A stretch of DNA of 64,000 nucleotides from JACMLD01 sp039919885 (GTDB taxonomy: Bacteria > Bacteroidota > Bacteroidia > Chitinophagales > Chitinophagaceae): the NCBI GenBank assembly GCA_039919885.1, contig JBDSEV010000059.1, positions 140,133 to 204,132 on the forward strand, read 5' to 3'. The notes beneath the pieces are model-generated. The model did not search any database, was not told the DNA's origin, and saw only the letters and a list, made by a program, of their open reading frames with translations. This document shows positions 43,792 to 51,781 of the stretch, one piece after another. Made by a program: the position numbers and the translations under genes. Position 1 is the stretch's first letter, and every line of letters begins with the position of its first letter.

Positions 43792-45198
43792 ATGGATGTA
43801 AATTTCAATCCCGATAAACAGCATACGTTAGGGTCAGCAATAAGTATTTCAGGTACCGGTCTGCATACGGGTATCAACGTTGACATGACATTAAAGCCCG
43901 CCAATCCTGGTTTTGGCTACCAGTTTCAGCGCATAGACATGCCCGGCCAGCCCATTATTAAGGCGGACTGCGACCTGGTGACCGATGTGTCACGCGGCAC
44001 CACCCTTGAAGATAATGGGGCTAAAATAAGTACCGTTGAGCACGTCCTGGCTGCGCTGGTAGGCATGGGAGTGGACAATTGTCTCATTGAAATTAATGGT
44101 CCGGAGACGCCCATCATTGATGGCAGTTCGGCGCCTTTTGTAGAGATAATTGAAGATGCAGGCGTGGTAGAGCAGGATGCCGCCAAAGCCTGGTATACCA
44201 TAGACACCAATATTACGCATTACGATGAGGTAAAAAGGGTGGAAATGGTGGCAATGCCCGCGATGGAATATAAAATCACTACGCTCATTGATTTCAACAG
44301 TCCTGTACTGGGCACGCAACATGCCGGTTTAAAAAGCATGGCAGAATTTAGGACAGAAATTGCCCCTTGCCGTACCTTTTGCTTTTTACATGAGCTGGAA
44401 CTGCTGCTGGAACACAATCTTATTAAAGGCGGCAATATCAATAACGCCATTGTGGTGGTAGATAAACCAGTTACACCAGAAGAGATGGACCGGCTGGCAA
44501 AATATTTTGGCAGAGATAAAATTGAGGTTAAAAGTGAGGGTTACCTGAACAACCTGGAACTCCGCTATCCAAATGAACCTGCCCGTCACAAATTGCTGGA
44601 CGTTATTGGCGATTTGGCCCTGATTGGTTATCCTATCAAAGGACATATTATTGCGCATCGCCCCGGCCATTCTACCAATGTAGATTTTGCCCGTAAAATA
44701 AAACAATACATAAAAAAGAACAAGCATACCAAGGATATCCCTGTATACAATCCAAACCAGCCCCCGCTGTACAACTCGCAGCAGATAGAAAAAAAACTGC
44801 CGCACCGTTACCCATTTTTGCTGGTAGACAAGATCATTGAACTAACAGATAAGCACATTGTGGGCATAAAGAATGTGACCATGAATGAGCATCATTTTGT
44901 GGGGCATTTCCCCGGCAACCCCGTGATGCCCGGCGTTTTGCAGGTAGAAGCACTGGCGCAAACCGGCGGCATCCTATGCATGAACGCGATGCCCCCGGGC
45001 GAATACGATACTTATTTTTTAAAAATTGACAACTGCAAATTCAAACAAAAAGTAGTACCCGGCGATACAATGATCCTGAAAATGGAATTGATATCACCTG
45101 TAAGACGCGGTATTTGCGAAATGCATGGAACGGTTTATATCGGTAACAAAATAGCCGCCGAGGCCGACTTAGTGGCACAACTCGTAAAAAGAAGTTAA
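43792..45198 (+). CDS. lpxC-fabZ: Bifunctional LpxC-FabZ
   Basis: 468 residues, a known Bacteroidota fusion. N-terminal LpxC (about 1-310), the zinc deacetylase committed to lipid A: STVEHVLAALVGMG, GPETPIIDGSS, LKSMAEFRTEIAP, and metal-binding KGHIIAHRPGHSTN. C-terminal FabZ (about 325-468), the 3-hydroxyacyl-ACP dehydratase: LPHRYPFLLVDKI, then NEHHFVGHFPGNPVMPGVLQ with the catalytic His, and EALAQTGG. Linking the two activities may balance lipid A against fatty-acid elongation; both motif sets are intact. Confidence 0.97.
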   Translation: MDVNFNPDKQHTLGSAISISGTGLHTGINVDMTLKPANPGFGYQFQRIDMPGQPIIKADCDLVTDVSRGTTLEDNGAKISTVEHVLAALVGMGVDNCLIEINGPETPIIDGSSAPFVEIIEDAGVVEQDAAKAWYTIDTNITHYDEVKRVEMVAMPAMEYKITTLIDFNSPVLGTQHAGLKSMAEFRTEIAPCRTFCFLHELELLLEHNLIKGGNINNAIVVVDKPVTPEEMDRLAKYFGRDKIEVKSEGYLNNLELRYPNEPARHKLLDVIGDLALIGYPIKGHIIAHRPGHSTNVDFARKIKQYIKKNKHTKDIPVYNPNQPPLYNSQQIEKKLPHRYPFLLVDKIIELTDKHIVGIKNVTMNEHHFVGHFPGNPVMPGVLQVEALAQTGGILCMNAMPPGEYDTYFLKIDNCKFKQKVVPGDTMILKMELISPVRRGICEMHGTVYIGNKIAAEADLVAQLVKRS

Positions 45199-45295
45199 CC
45201 GGCTGAACAGCGAAAAATACCAACCCTCAGGCTTAACAAATATTAAACAAAAACCAGGTATACCTTGGGCAACAGGAATAGCAGTAACGACGTTA

Positions 45296-45309
45296 CTAAC
45301 ATGCGTTAA
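45296..45309. promoter_or_regulatory. Operator-like dyad upstream of lpxA
   Basis: CTAACATGCGTTAA, sharing 12 of 14 bases with the dyad at 37126-37139. It lies 32 bases upstream of the -7 box at 45341, in the usual place for a repressor or activator site. Confidence 0.35.
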
Positions 45310-45340
45310 TTAATGTTTTAGCTGCTTTCGCGCTTTTTAA

Positions 45341-45348
45341 TACTTTTG
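45341..45348 (+). promoter_or_regulatory. -7 promoter box for lpxA
   Basis: TACTTTTG, exact TAnnTTTG match, about 138 bases before the lpxA ATG, giving a long leader. Confidence 0.5.
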
Positions 45349-45486
45349 CATGTTAGCGGGCTTATTTTTTCATATTCAACCGATTCATTGAAAACCAATC
45401 GTCAAACAGATCGCGCTAAGCTAAGTCCCGTTGGGAGCAATACACCTATTGCCAGTACAAAACCAATCCTTAAGAATTTAAATACA

Positions 45487-46293
45487 ATGATTCACCCCCA
45501 TACTTACGTTCATCCCAATGCAAAACTGGCTACCAACGTAAAAATTGACCCCTTTACTGTCATTCACCATGATGTGGAAGTGGGTGAGGGTACCTGGATT
45601 GGAAGTAACGTTACAATTATGGAAGGGGCGAAAATTGGCAAAAATTGTCGCATTTTCCCCGGCGCAGTAATTGCGGCCGACCCGCAGGATTTAAAGTTTG
45701 AAGGTGAGAATACGCGGGTAGAAATTGGTGACAACACCACCATCCGCGAATTTGTTACCGTGCACCGCGCTACTAAGGACAACTGGGTTACCAGGGTTGG
45801 AAACAATTGCCTGATTATGGCCTACAGTCATATTGCGCACGATTGTGTGATTGGCAATAACTGTATCATGAGCAATAATACCCAGGTAGCAGGACATGTT
45901 ATCATGGGCGATTGGGCCATTCTTGGCGGCATGTGTGCCGTACACCAGTTTGTACAGATTGGCCAGCATTCTTTTGTAAGCGGTGGGTCACTGGTTGGCA
46001 AAGATGTTCCACCTTATATAAAAGCGGGCCGTGTACCCCTCAGCTATGCGGGCGTTAATTCAGTTGGTCTGAAACGCCGTGGTTTTACGGTAGATAAAAT
46101 CAATCATATTCTTGAGATATACCGCATCATTTACAATAAGGGTATGAATACCAGCCAGGCACTGGAATACCTGGAAGAAGAATTTGCTGCTTCTGATGAG
46201 CGCGATGAAATAGTAACTTTTGTGCGTGAAAGTAACCGCGGTATCATCAAGCGTTATACAAAAGGCAACACAGATGACGATATCGCTATCTGA
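45487..46293 (+). CDS. lpxA: Acyl-ACP--UDP-N-acetylglucosamine O-acyltransferase
   Basis: 268 residues from ATG at 45487 (MIHPHTYVHPNAK). LpxA is the first acyltransferase of lipid A synthesis. Hexapeptide beta-helix is visible (THE patterns: VKIDPFTVIHHDVEVG, NCRIFPGAVIAADPQDL, IGDNTTIREFVTVHRATK), the catalytic His in AYSHIAHDC, and the C-terminal helical domain with KRRGFTVDKI. The frame is open upstream to 45346, but that part overlaps the promoter box and is not conserved in the family. Its 3' end overlaps the ABC ATPase start by 20 bases. Confidence 0.96.
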   Translation: MIHPHTYVHPNAKLATNVKIDPFTVIHHDVEVGEGTWIGSNVTIMEGAKIGKNCRIFPGAVIAADPQDLKFEGENTRVEIGDNTTIREFVTVHRATKDNWVTRVGNNCLIMAYSHIAHDCVIGNNCIMSNNTQVAGHVIMGDWAILGGMCAVHQFVQIGQHSFVSGGSLVGKDVPPYIKAGRVPLSYAGVNSVGLKRRGFTVDKINHILEIYRIIYNKGMNTSQALEYLEEEFAASDERDEIVTFVRESNRGIIKRYTKGNTDDDIAI

Positions 46294-46999
46294 TGCGGGC
46301 AAGCGCTTTAACCGCGACTGGATCTTCCGCCATTTCAATTACACTTTTAATACCGGGAATAGCTATGCCATTGTTGGGCCGAATGGCTCAGGCAAATCTA
46401 CTTTGCTGCAAGCGATTGGCGGGGCAATTGGCTTGAGTGAAGGCAAGCTGGAGGTAAGCAGTAAATCATCAGCTCTGGTTAGTGGGCCGCCAGTTGGGAA
46501 CAGCGAATTGTTAAACCCCGGACAGCAAGTACAAGACCCATCCCACCGATTTACCCGGGCCAGCATGGAACGCTCCCCTGCTATTGACACAGAAAACATC
46601 TACCAATATATTGCCATCGCAGCACCTTATCTGGAGGTGATAGAGGAAATGACAGCCACCGAATTTCTTGCGTTTCACCAGACTTTCAAACCTTTATTGG
46701 CGGCGGTGGACATTAAAGAAATTATTGAGATAGTGGGCCTTACCAATGCCGCAGGCAAACAGATTCGCTACTATTCCTCGGGCATGAAACAAAGAATAAA
46801 GCTGGCGCAGGCAATTTTCTCTGCTGTGCCGGTAATCTTACTGGACGAACCCTGCACCAACTTAGACAGCACCGGGATTGCGCTTTACCAAAATTTAATT
46901 GATACGTATTGTAAAGACAGGCTGGTTATTGTAAGCAGCAATGATGAAGCAGAATATGGGTTTTGCAAAGAGAAGCTGAGTATGCTGGCGTTTAAATGA
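46274..46999 (+). CDS. ABC transporter ATP-binding protein with in-frame insert
   Basis: 241 residues from ATG at 46274, overlapping the lpxA end by 20 bases. Walker A GPNGSGKST at 35-43; Q-loop region PYLEVIEEMT about 118; signature YSSGMKQR, a non-standard form of LSGGQ; Walker B VILLDEPCTNLD; H-loop is replaced by SSNDEAEYGF. Between Walker A and Q-loop lies about 40 extra residues (about 64-103, containing GPPVGNSELLNPG and SHRFTRASMERSP) that do not fit the fold; the rest reads as a normal ATPase. No permease gene is adjacent. Whether it exports something linked to lipid A is unknown. Confidence 0.88.
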   Translation: MTISLSDAGKRFNRDWIFRHFNYTFNTGNSYAIVGPNGSGKSTLLQAIGGAIGLSEGKLEVSSKSSALVSGPPVGNSELLNPGQQVQDPSHRFTRASMERSPAIDTENIYQYIAIAAPYLEVIEEMTATEFLAFHQTFKPLLAAVDIKEIIEIVGLTNAAGKQIRYYSSGMKQRIKLAQAIFSAVPVILLDEPCTNLDSTGIALYQNLIDTYCKDRLVIVSSNDEAEYGFCKEKLSMLAFK

Positions 47000-47000
47000 C

Positions 47001-47597
47001 TTAATCTTTGCGGTGTTTCTCCAGCAGCTCATCAATCAAATGATCTATCTCCAAAAACTGTCTGGCAAGTTTCAGCACATCATCCGCCAAAGAAGCAGCA
47101 TCTAATTTTACCCATCCCTCCATCAATGTTAACGGGCCAAAACTGGTGCTTACATTTGGCCAACGTTTTTCAAATGGTTTAAATGCTTTTCTAAAATCAT
47201 CTGCAAACTGCCTGCTTGTAATGGAATATCCTTTTAGCTGCCGCAATTTAAGCGCATGAATATTGTACATCAATTTGCTTTCTTCCATGCACTTTTCATT
47301 TATCCATATAGAAAAGAAAATCCTGGAGGGAGCGGTTAGTGGATCGGGCGTTTGATTGAGCCAGGATAATTTATACAGCTTTAAAAAAACTGATTCAAGA
47401 TAAATACCTGTCGCTGCATGAAGCTGCTTTTCTTTATGCAAAGTTTTGTTAAGCTGTGCTGTTGCCTGTTGAAAGACATTAAGGTGTCTGGATATGTTCA
47501 TTTGCTTTTGTTGAGCTTTTTTGTTGGTGAAAACACCAACAATGGCGGAAAACAGTATGGTCTGGATCGATTCCAAATAATCCCAAAATCCATTCAT
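47001..47597 (-). CDS. Hypothetical protein
   Basis: 198 residues, not recognised. One hydrophobic segment near the N-terminus (IQTILFSAIVGVF, about 11-23), then mostly helical sequence with several Trp/Lys-rich patches, such as KPFEKRWPNV, and an acidic-leucine C-terminal helix IDHLIDELLEKH. It is directly downstream of ald on the minus strand with a 14-base gap, and convergent with the ABC gene. Possibly a membrane-tethered helical protein. Confidence 0.7.
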   Translation of the reverse strand: MNGFWDYLESIQTILFSAIVGVFTNKKAQQKQMNISRHLNVFQQATAQLNKTLHKEKQLHAATGIYLESVFLKLYKLSWLNQTPDPLTAPSRIFFSIWINEKCMEESKLMYNIHALKLRQLKGYSITSRQFADDFRKAFKPFEKRWPNVSTSFGPLTLMEGWVKLDAASLADDVLKLARQFLEIDHLIDELLEKHRKD

Positions 47598-47611
47598 CCC
47601 AGTTCAGACAA

Positions 47612-48826
47612 CTACCGCTGGCTCGCTATCAGTAAATTTAAATCCGTATACTTTAGATCAAAGCGCTGGCTGAGGTAGAAATTGGTAAGCGCTCCTTTAA
47701 AAAGGTAGATACCGCTGCGGAGGTGCACCTGGTGCCATATCAGGTTCTCGAAGCCGCCCTCATCGCCTGCTTCCAGCAACAATGGCATTAACACATTGCT
47801 GATGGCCTGGGACGCTGTACGGGAAAAGCCGGAAGGGATATTGGGTACACAATAATGTATCACCCCGTATTTCATATAAATCGGATGCTCGTGCGTCGTA
47901 ATTTCAGAAGTTTCAAAACAGCCGCCGCGGTCTATACTAACGTCTATGATTACACTACCGGGGCGCATATTGCTCACCATTTCTTCGGTAACAATCAGCG
48001 GGGTCCGGCCACTGTCTGAGCCCAGGGCTCCCACAGCTACTTCACAGGTTTTTAACTGCTTGGCAAGAATCCGCGGTTCTATAACGCTGGTCCACATACG
48101 CTGACCGATATTGTTCTGGAGCCGCTTCAACCGGTACACGCTGTTATCAAACACTTTTACGGAGGCGCCCAATGCCAATGCTGCGCGGGCGGCAAATTCT
48201 CCTACAATGCCGGCACCTATAATGATAACCTTGGTAGGTGGTATACCGGAAATGCCGCCCAGTAAAACGCCTTTTCCATGGTTGGCCGAGCCCAGGTACT
48301 GGCCTGCAATGAGCATCACCGCGCTGCCGGCAATTTCACTCATACTGCGTACAATGGGATAAGAGTCGCTGTCGTCTTTTAAATTTTCAAAGGAAATAGC
48401 AGTTATTTTTTTCTCCATCATCTTCTCCAATATCTCCGACTTCAGCACACTTAAATGGATAGGAGAAATAATTACCTGGTGGGGCTGTAATAACGGGAGA
48501 TCCTCCTCTATAACAGGGGCGCTTTTTACCAGCAAAGGCGAACGGTATACTTCAGCCTTGTCATACACAATTTTGCCGCCGGCTTCTGAATAATCTTTAT
48601 CGCGGTAGTGCGAAGCATCGCCTGCATTGTGCTCTATTACCACGTGGTGGCCATTGCTTACCAGTACACCGACTGCGTCGGGTGTTAATGCAATCCTGTT
48701 TTCCTGGAATGCGGTTTCTTTGGGAATGCCTATTACCAGTTCAGAGCCTTTCGGTTTAATATCTAATTTTTCTTCTAAGGTTTCGAAACTGAAAGAAGTG
48801 CTGATAATTGGCTTTTGCTGAGACAT
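47612..48826 (-). CDS. ald: Alanine dehydrogenase
   Basis: 404 residues. Oxidises L-alanine to pyruvate with NAD+, or the reverse. Motifs: VIGIPKETAFQENRIALTPDAV (shown as VIGIPKETAFQENR and IALTPDAV), MEKKITAISFENL, Rossmann GIPPTKVIIIGAGIVGEFAA, and the C-terminal VIIDVSIDRGGCFETS, then HYCVPNIPSGFSRTAS. N-terminus is about 30 residues longer than in E. coli-type Ald; this is usual for Bacteroidota members that start with FSFETLEEKL. It lies next to tsaE as in many Bacteroidota. Confidence 0.95.
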   Translation of the reverse strand: MSQQKPIISTSFSFETLEEKLDIKPKGSELVIGIPKETAFQENRIALTPDAVGVLVSNGHHVVIEHNAGDASHYRDKDYSEAGGKIVYDKAEVYRSPLLVKSAPVIEEDLPLLQPHQVIISPIHLSVLKSEILEKMMEKKITAISFENLKDDSDSYPIVRSMSEIAGSAVMLIAGQYLGSANHGKGVLLGGISGIPPTKVIIIGAGIVGEFAARAALALGASVKVFDNSVYRLKRLQNNIGQRMWTSVIEPRILAKQLKTCEVAVGALGSDSGRTPLIVTEEMVSNMRPGSVIIDVSIDRGGCFETSEITTHEHPIYMKYGVIHYCVPNIPSGFSRTASQAISNVLMPLLLEAGDEGGFENLIWHQVHLRSGIYLFKGALTNFYLSQRFDLKYTDLNLLIASQR

Positions 48827-48984
48827 GCAATGTGATTGTAGTGGCGATTATTTATATGATAGGAGAATTGTTTATGCCTGGTTCCCCATTCAATCATAGC
48901 GTACAGCTTTCTTCCGCGGCAGCTGCACTTTTCATGAATGTTAACAGCTGTTTGCGCAGCCATGATACCGGTCGCCAAATATAC

Positions 48985-49401
48985 TTATTTATCTTCTACC
49001 CTCATAAGCCGTGTTTGCTCGTCAGCGGCTTCCAGGTAAACATGGATAGTATCATCCGGAAATATTGCAGGTGCCCGTTCCGGCCATTCTACCAGGCAGG
49101 TGTTACCACTGTACAGACAGTCTTCTACCCCCGCACGCAGGGCCTCTTCTTCATCTTTTAAACGATACAGATCAATATGATAAACAAGCCCTCCCCGGTA
49201 ACCGTATTCGTTGATGATGGAAAAAGTTGGACTGCTCACTGTGCCGGATACGTCCATTTCAGCACATAGCGCATGGATAAAGGTGGTTTTGCCCGCACCC
49301 ATTTGCCCATGAAAAGCGAATACCCGGCCAGTACCAAACCGCTGCAGCAAGTCAGCGGCGGTGGCGGGCAGCTTATCCAGCGTAAATTTCCATTCGGCCA
49401 T
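48985..49401 (-). CDS. tsaE: tRNA threonylcarbamoyladenosine biosynthesis ATPase TsaE
   Basis: 138 residues from ATG at 49399-49401 (MAEWKFTLDK). TsaE is the ATPase that works with TsaB/TsaD to add t6A to tRNAs reading ANN codons. Walker A GQMGAGKTTF near 33, then SSPTFSIINEY and HIDLYRLKDEEEA, and VEWPERAPAIFPDD, all family features. The open frame extends 47 codons more upstream, but that covers the start region of the divergent P1B ATPase and is not part of the family. Head-to-head with the metal ATPase. Confidence 0.93.
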   Translation of the reverse strand: MAEWKFTLDKLPATAADLLQRFGTGRVFAFHGQMGAGKTTFIHALCAEMDVSGTVSSPTFSIINEYGYRGGLVYHIDLYRLKDEEEALRAGVEDCLYSGNTCLVEWPERAPAIFPDDTIHVYLEAADEQTRLMRVEDK

Positions 49402-49590
49402 AGCAGATCCACGATTTGCTGCAAATGTAAGCAGTTTGCCTAAGCCCCGTTTAAAGGTCCGGCAACGGTCCGCCACCAGTAAAACGTCAGTTTTTTTCAA
49501 CATAAAATTTACAGGCGCCTGCTTTCTTGTTTTTGCAACCATGTATTGTTATTATTTCTTTTTTAGCAAGGCCGCCGCAACAGGATGTTG

Positions 49591-49598
49591 TAAATTTG
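49591..49598 (+). promoter_or_regulatory. -7 promoter box for the P1B ATPase
   Basis: TAAATTTG, exact TAnnTTTG match, 20 bases before a GTG at 49619. It would place transcription start near 49603, after the alternative ATG at 49541. Confidence 0.5.
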
Positions 49599-49618
49599 CA
49601 GGTACAAAAAAATGCACC

Positions 49619-51763
49619 GTGGGTAATGAAAATGCGATAGCAGAACAAATTAACTGGAAGGTGGAAGGCATGGATTGCGCCAACTGCGCACTCACCATTT
49701 CTGCTTACCTGAAAAAACAGGGCATGCAGGAAGTGAAGGTAAATCCGGTGAGCGGAGAAGTGCTTTTTGAGAAAAACGGCGCTAATGTCTCACAAGATGT
49801 ATTAAAAAAAGGCATTGCCGATTTAGGCTACACCGTGGTGGCGGAAGGTGCGGAAATGCATCAGGAAAGCCGGAAGCCGCGTATGAATAAATTTCTCAGG
49901 TGGCTCCTGCTCTGCCTTCCTTTTACACTGGTGCTGATGCTGCACATGTTGCCCGGCCATATACAATGGCTGATGAACCCCTGGCTGCAGCTGGTGCTCT
50001 GCCTGCCTGTTTATATTATTGGAATGAATTTTTTTGGCCGCAGTGCGTTAAAAGGCCTGGTAAACGGCATACCCAATATGAACGTGCTGATTGCGCTGGG
50101 TGCCACCGCCGCTTTTCTGTATAGCCTGGCCGGCACGGTTTTTAACCTCGGCGAAAATTATCTTTTTTACGAAACTGCCGCTACCATTATCACCCTGGTG
50201 TTTTTAGGCAATTACCTGGAAGATGTATCTGTAGCTACCACCCAGCGTGCGCTGAACAAACTGGCGAAAAGCCAGCAGGTGATGGCCAACATGATTGCTT
50301 TTGATGATCAGCACCAGGAAGTTTTGTTGCCCCTGCCGAATGATCAGCTGAAAGAAGGTGATTTGATATTGATAAAATCTGGTGAGCAGGTGCCCGCCGA
50401 CTGTAAAATTTTATGGGGCGATGCCAGTGTGAATGAGGCGATCATAACAGGGGAGAGCTTACCGCTTACCAAACATGCCAAGGACAACCTGATTGGCGGT
50501 AGCCTGCTGATTGATGGAACCGTAAAAGCACAGGTGACGGCAGCTGCCAGTCACTCTGTACTGGCAAATATTATTAACCTGGTAAAGAAAGCGCAGGGCG
50601 ATAAACCGCCGGTGCAGGAAATGGCCGACCGGATAAGCGCCATCTTTGTGCCTGTTGTGCTGGGTATCGCTTTAGTTACTTTCATTATTAACTATTTTAT
50701 ACTACAGCAGTTTGCGCCCTCCCTTATGCGCAGTGTAGCAGTATTGGTAATAGCCTGTCCCTGTGCCATGGGGCTGGCCACCCCTGCGGCCATTGCAGTT
50801 GGCCTCGGCCGCGCAGCCAGGCAGGGCATTTTGTTCCGCAACGCAAAAAGCCTGGAAGCATTTAAAACGATCCGGCAAATTGTTTTTGATAAAACAGGTA
50901 CGCTTACCACCGGCAAATTTACGATTGACAAATGGCAGGTTACCGATGCTGCAACGGATGAAAATGAATTCAGGCGCATTGCTTTTTCGCTGGAAAAATA
51001 TTCCAACCACCCCATTGCACAATGCATTGCCACAGCATGGAAAGTAAAACAGGAATTGCGCTGGCAAAAGATTGATGAAGTAAAAGGCCTGGGGATGAAA
51101 GCCAGCGCGCAGGATGGCGCCCTGTATGTGGCGGGGTCCTACAAAACGGCTGCTCATCTTACCACAGACGATAGCCACAATATTTACATTAGCAAAGATA
51201 ATCTGCTGCTGGGATGGATTGATGTAAAAGACGAAGTGCGGCCAGAAGCAAAAGAAGTGATCGCCTATTTCAAAAGCAAGGGAATCAAAACCTATCTGCT
51301 GAGTGGCGACAAAGAGGCAAAAACAAAATTACTGGGTGATCAACTGGGCATAGACGAAGTAATAGCAGAACAAAGCCCGGAACAAAAATTAGAAAAGGTA
51401 GCAGCGCTCAACCAGCAGGCACCGGTTGCCATGGTGGGTGATGGCATTAACGACGCACCCGCACTGGCAAAGGCAACCATTGGTATCGCCATGGGTGATG
51501 CATCGCAGATAGCCATGCAGACCGCCGATGTGGTATTAATGAACCATGGACTAAAAAAATTGCCCGAAGCACTGGGACTGGGAAGACACACACTGATCAC
51601 CATTAAGCAAAATCTTTTCTGGGCATTTTTCTATAATATCATCGCCATTCCTTTTGCTGCAGTTGGCTTATTCATTCCTGCAGCAGCGGCATTGATTATG
51701 GGCCTCAGCGATGTGGTGCTGGCAATTAATTCAGTCAGGCTTTTCGTGAAAAAAGTGGTGTAA
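49619..51763 (+). CDS. P1B-type heavy-metal-transporting ATPase
   Basis: 714 residues if the GTG at 49619 is used; an ATG at 49541 would add 26 residues. Exports Cu+ (most likely) from the cytoplasm. Metal-binding HMA domain with GMDCANC near 15-21, then transmembrane helices, GESLPLTKHAKD (A domain), intramembrane ACPCAMGLATPAA (CPC, Cu-type), DKTGTLTTG with the phosphorylated Asp, HP in YSNHPIAQC, and GDGINDAPALAKA. The CPC motif and a single HMA fit CopA-like pumps, but the exact metal is inferred. The choice of GTG is supported by the -7 box. Head-to-head with tsaE, 18 bases before recQ. Confidence 0.94.
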   Translation: MGNENAIAEQINWKVEGMDCANCALTISAYLKKQGMQEVKVNPVSGEVLFEKNGANVSQDVLKKGIADLGYTVVAEGAEMHQESRKPRMNKFLRWLLLCLPFTLVLMLHMLPGHIQWLMNPWLQLVLCLPVYIIGMNFFGRSALKGLVNGIPNMNVLIALGATAAFLYSLAGTVFNLGENYLFYETAATIITLVFLGNYLEDVSVATTQRALNKLAKSQQVMANMIAFDDQHQEVLLPLPNDQLKEGDLILIKSGEQVPADCKILWGDASVNEAIITGESLPLTKHAKDNLIGGSLLIDGTVKAQVTAAASHSVLANIINLVKKAQGDKPPVQEMADRISAIFVPVVLGIALVTFIINYFILQQFAPSLMRSVAVLVIACPCAMGLATPAAIAVGLGRAARQGILFRNAKSLEAFKTIRQIVFDKTGTLTTGKFTIDKWQVTDAATDENEFRRIAFSLEKYSNHPIAQCIATAWKVKQELRWQKIDEVKGLGMKASAQDGALYVAGSYKTAAHLTTDDSHNIYISKDNLLLGWIDVKDEVRPEAKEVIAYFKSKGIKTYLLSGDKEAKTKLLGDQLGIDEVIAEQSPEQKLEKVAALNQQAPVAMVGDGINDAPALAKATIGIAMGDASQIAMQTADVVLMNHGLKKLPEALGLGRHTLITIKQNLFWAFFYNIIAIPFAAVGLFIPAAAALIMGLSDVVLAINSVRLFVKKVV

Positions 51764-51781
51764 AATTCTAATGACGTTGGA

